A stretch of DNA of 64,000 nucleotides, from contig OZ241366.1 of the NCBI GenBank assembly GCA_965199905.1, positions 4,774,001-4,838,000 of the forward strand. Reading direction: 5' to 3'. The number at the start of each line of letters is the position of its first letter. Positions within the stretch are counted from its first letter, which is position 1. The notes below the pieces were generated by a model. The model was not told the origin of the DNA. It was given only the letters and a program-made list of their open reading frames with translations, and did no database searches. Both the position numbers and the translations under genes were made by a program. Origin of the DNA: Ilyomonas sp965199905 (GTDB taxonomy: Bacteria; Bacteroidota; Bacteroidia; Chitinophagales; Chitinophagaceae). Below are positions 62,606 through 64,000 of the stretch, piece after piece.

Positions 62606-64000
62606 ATGGAATATAATTTCAGGAAAATAGAACAGAACTGGCAGAAGAAATGGGAAGAAGAAGGCATTTATAAAGTAAGCAACAACAGCCCGAAGCCAAA
62701 GTATTATGTGCTGGATATGTTTCCTTACCCAAGTGGTGCGGGCTTGCATGTAGGTCATCCGTTGGGATATATTGCTTCAGATATCTATGCACGCTTCAAG
62801 CGGCTGAAAGGCTTTAATGTATTGCACCCGATGGGCTACGATGCATTCGGTTTGCCGGCAGAGCAATATGCCATTGAGCATGGCGTACATCCCGCAGATT
62901 CTACAAAAAAAAATATTGCTACGTTCCGTAGCCAGCTTAATAAAATTGGTTTTTGTTTCGACTGGAGCCGCCAAGTAAACACAAGCGATCCAAAGTATTA
63001 TAAATGGACGCAGTGGATATTTTTGCAGCTTTTTAAAAGCTGGTATAATAAAGAAACTGACAAAGCAGAAGCTATTGAAACGCTGATTCAAAAGTTTGAA
63101 ACAGAAGGCAACAAATCTGTCAACTCTCAACTTTCATCTGCCATCTTCTCAGCAACAGAATGGAGCGCTTTTTCTGAAAAAGAACAGCAGGATGTTATCA
63201 TGAATTACCGCCTTTGCTATTGCGGCTATGGCGAAGTGAACTGGTGCGAAGCCTTAGGAACTGTGCTGGCAAATGATGAAGTGGTAAATGGCGTAAGCGA
63301 GCGCGGCGGTTATCCCGTGGTGAAAAAGAAATTGCGCCAATGGTATTTACGCATTACTGATTACGCTGACAGATTGCTGAAAGGCTTGCAAACAGTGGAT
63401 TTCAGCGATGCCATGAAAGAAATGCAAAGCAACTGGATTGGTAAAAGCTATGGCGCTGAAATTGATTTCGATATTTTCAGTGAAAACTTTGCAACGGCTG
63501 AAGATAAAGAACATCGCAAGCTGACTGTTTACACCACACGACCTGATACCATTTTTGGTGTTGACTTTATGGTGGTGGCGCCCGAGCATGAATTGATTGA
63601 CCTCATTACAACAGATGGACAGCGCGCCGCCGTTGATGAATACATTGCGTATGTAAAAAGTCGCAGCGAGCGTGAGCGCATGGCTGAGAAAAAAATAAGC
63701 GGTGTATTTACAGGCGCGTTTGCTATAAACCGTTTTAATCATCGCCAGATTCCCATCTGGATTTCAGAATATGTGCTGGCTGGTTATGGCACGGGCGCTA
63801 TTATGGCAGTGCCTTGCGGCGATGAACGCGATTTTAAATTTGCGAAGCATTTTGATATTCCGGTTACCAATATTATCGGTGAACACTTTAATGGCGAAGA
63901 AGCCAATTCAACAAAAGAAGCATCGTTAACGAGCAGCGATTTTTTGGATGGCATGAAGATGCGTGATGCGATGAAAGTTGTGATTGATGACCTGGAAGGA
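62606..64000 (+). CDS. leuS: Leucyl-tRNA synthetase, N-terminal half (runs off right edge)
   Basis: Class I synthetase charging tRNA-Leu. 465 codons are present and the frame is open to the window end. PYPSGAGLHVGHPLGY (about 40-55) is the HIGH-type motif; then the zinc-like insert with CYCGYGEVNW near residue 205, and the editing domain with TTRPDTIFG (about 311-319) and GYGTGAIMAVPCGDERD with the conserved Asp (about 393-409). At residues 171-182 (SVNSQLSSAIFS) the DNA is heptad-repeat; this is a spot where insertions of differing length are tolerated in the phylum. KMSKS and anticodon domains are beyond the edge. Confidence 0.96.
   Translation, partial: MEYNFRKIEQNWQKKWEEEGIYKVSNNSPKPKYYVLDMFPYPSGAGLHVGHPLGYIASDIYARFKRLKGFNVLHPMGYDAFGLPAEQYAIEHGVHPADSTKKNIATFRSQLNKIGFCFDWSRQVNTSDPKYYKWTQWIFLQLFKSWYNKETDKAEAIETLIQKFETEGNKSVNSQLSSAIFSATEWSAFSEKEQQDVIMNYRLCYCGYGEVNWCEALGTVLANDEVVNGVSERGGYPVVKKKLRQWYLRITDYADRLLKGLQTVDFSDAMKEMQSNWIGKSYGAEIDFDIFSENFATAEDKEHRKLTVYTTRPDTIFGVDFMVVAPEHELIDLITTDGQRAAVDEYIAYVKSRSERERMAEKKISGVFTGAFAINRFNHRQIPIWISEYVLAGYGTGAIMAVPCGDERDFKFAKHFDIPVTNIIGEHFNGEEANSTKEASLTSSDFLDGMKMRDAMKVVIDDLEG
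63117..63151. repeat. Heptad-repeat island inside the leuS reading frame
   Basis: Five units such as CTGTCAA and CTCTCAA, in register, within the leuS coding sequence; the frame stays open and the residues are serine-rich. Confidence 0.6.

Overview
The window is a continuous stretch of chromosomal DNA from a member of the Bacteroidota, most probably a Chitinophagaceae-like organism. The evidence is an intrinsic set of lineage traits: promoters of the TAnnTTTG type (for example upstream of guaB, the tRNA-Ala and rimP), a near absence of Shine-Dalgarno sequences, a secreted protein with a type IX secretion/gliding-type C-terminal domain, an ftsX gene followed by a DUF3098-like gene, a DUF4834-like small membrane protein and a lipid A synthesis gene. 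No rRNA, phage, CRISPR array or intact transposase was seen. One tRNA gene, tRNA-Ala(GGC), is present.

Layout. 1-0.4 kb: the 5' end of an HD-domain hydrolase and a decayed AraC regulator. 1-5 kb: a class A penicillin-binding protein and lpxB (cell envelope). 5-6.7 kb: a Fic protein and a NYN-LOTUS protein. 6.8-11 kb: an RND efflux pump with its lipoprotein adaptor. 11.5-15 kb: an amidohydrolase, an extremely Asp-rich small protein and a T9SS-type secreted protein. 15-19 kb: Kup potassium transporter and an asymmetric ABC-F ATPase. 19-25 kb: acyl-CoA dehydrogenase, a YggS PLP protein and guaB. 25-32 kb: a YitT-type membrane protein, then a four-gene signalling operon (TPR histidine kinase, second histidine kinase, response regulator, response regulator-adenylyl cyclase), then an AraC regulator. 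32-46 kb: treY, EamA transporter, RNase H, PhzF-like, a Pif1-type helicase with HRDC and HTH domains, Uma2 nuclease, mutarotase-like protein, glnS, AI-2E family transporter. 46-54 kb: L,D-transpeptidase, a truncated MG2-type gene, and the rimP-nusA-infB operon. 54-64 kb: tRNA-Ala, an ATP-grasp enzyme next to a LysE-type exporter, an Fe-S membrane protein, PyrR-like phosphoribosyltransferase, a MarR-MFS operon with a clear operator palindrome, DUF3098 and ftsX, and the first half of leuS.

The most unusual material lies between the genes. (1) Many gene boundaries carry short islands of degenerate DNA with a strict 7-base period, often running right up to or across a stop codon; two such islands lie in frame inside essential genes, lpxB and leuS. 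(2) Four copies of an interspersed repeat of about 130-140 bp lie in intergenic gaps, all in the same orientation. (3) Two copies of a 171-173 bp terminal-inverted-repeat element resemble MITEs. (4) A pair of octamer-period arms forms a large inverted repeat in front of leuS. These repeats, together with the duplicated kinase-cyclase operon, are the best candidates for something not yet well described.
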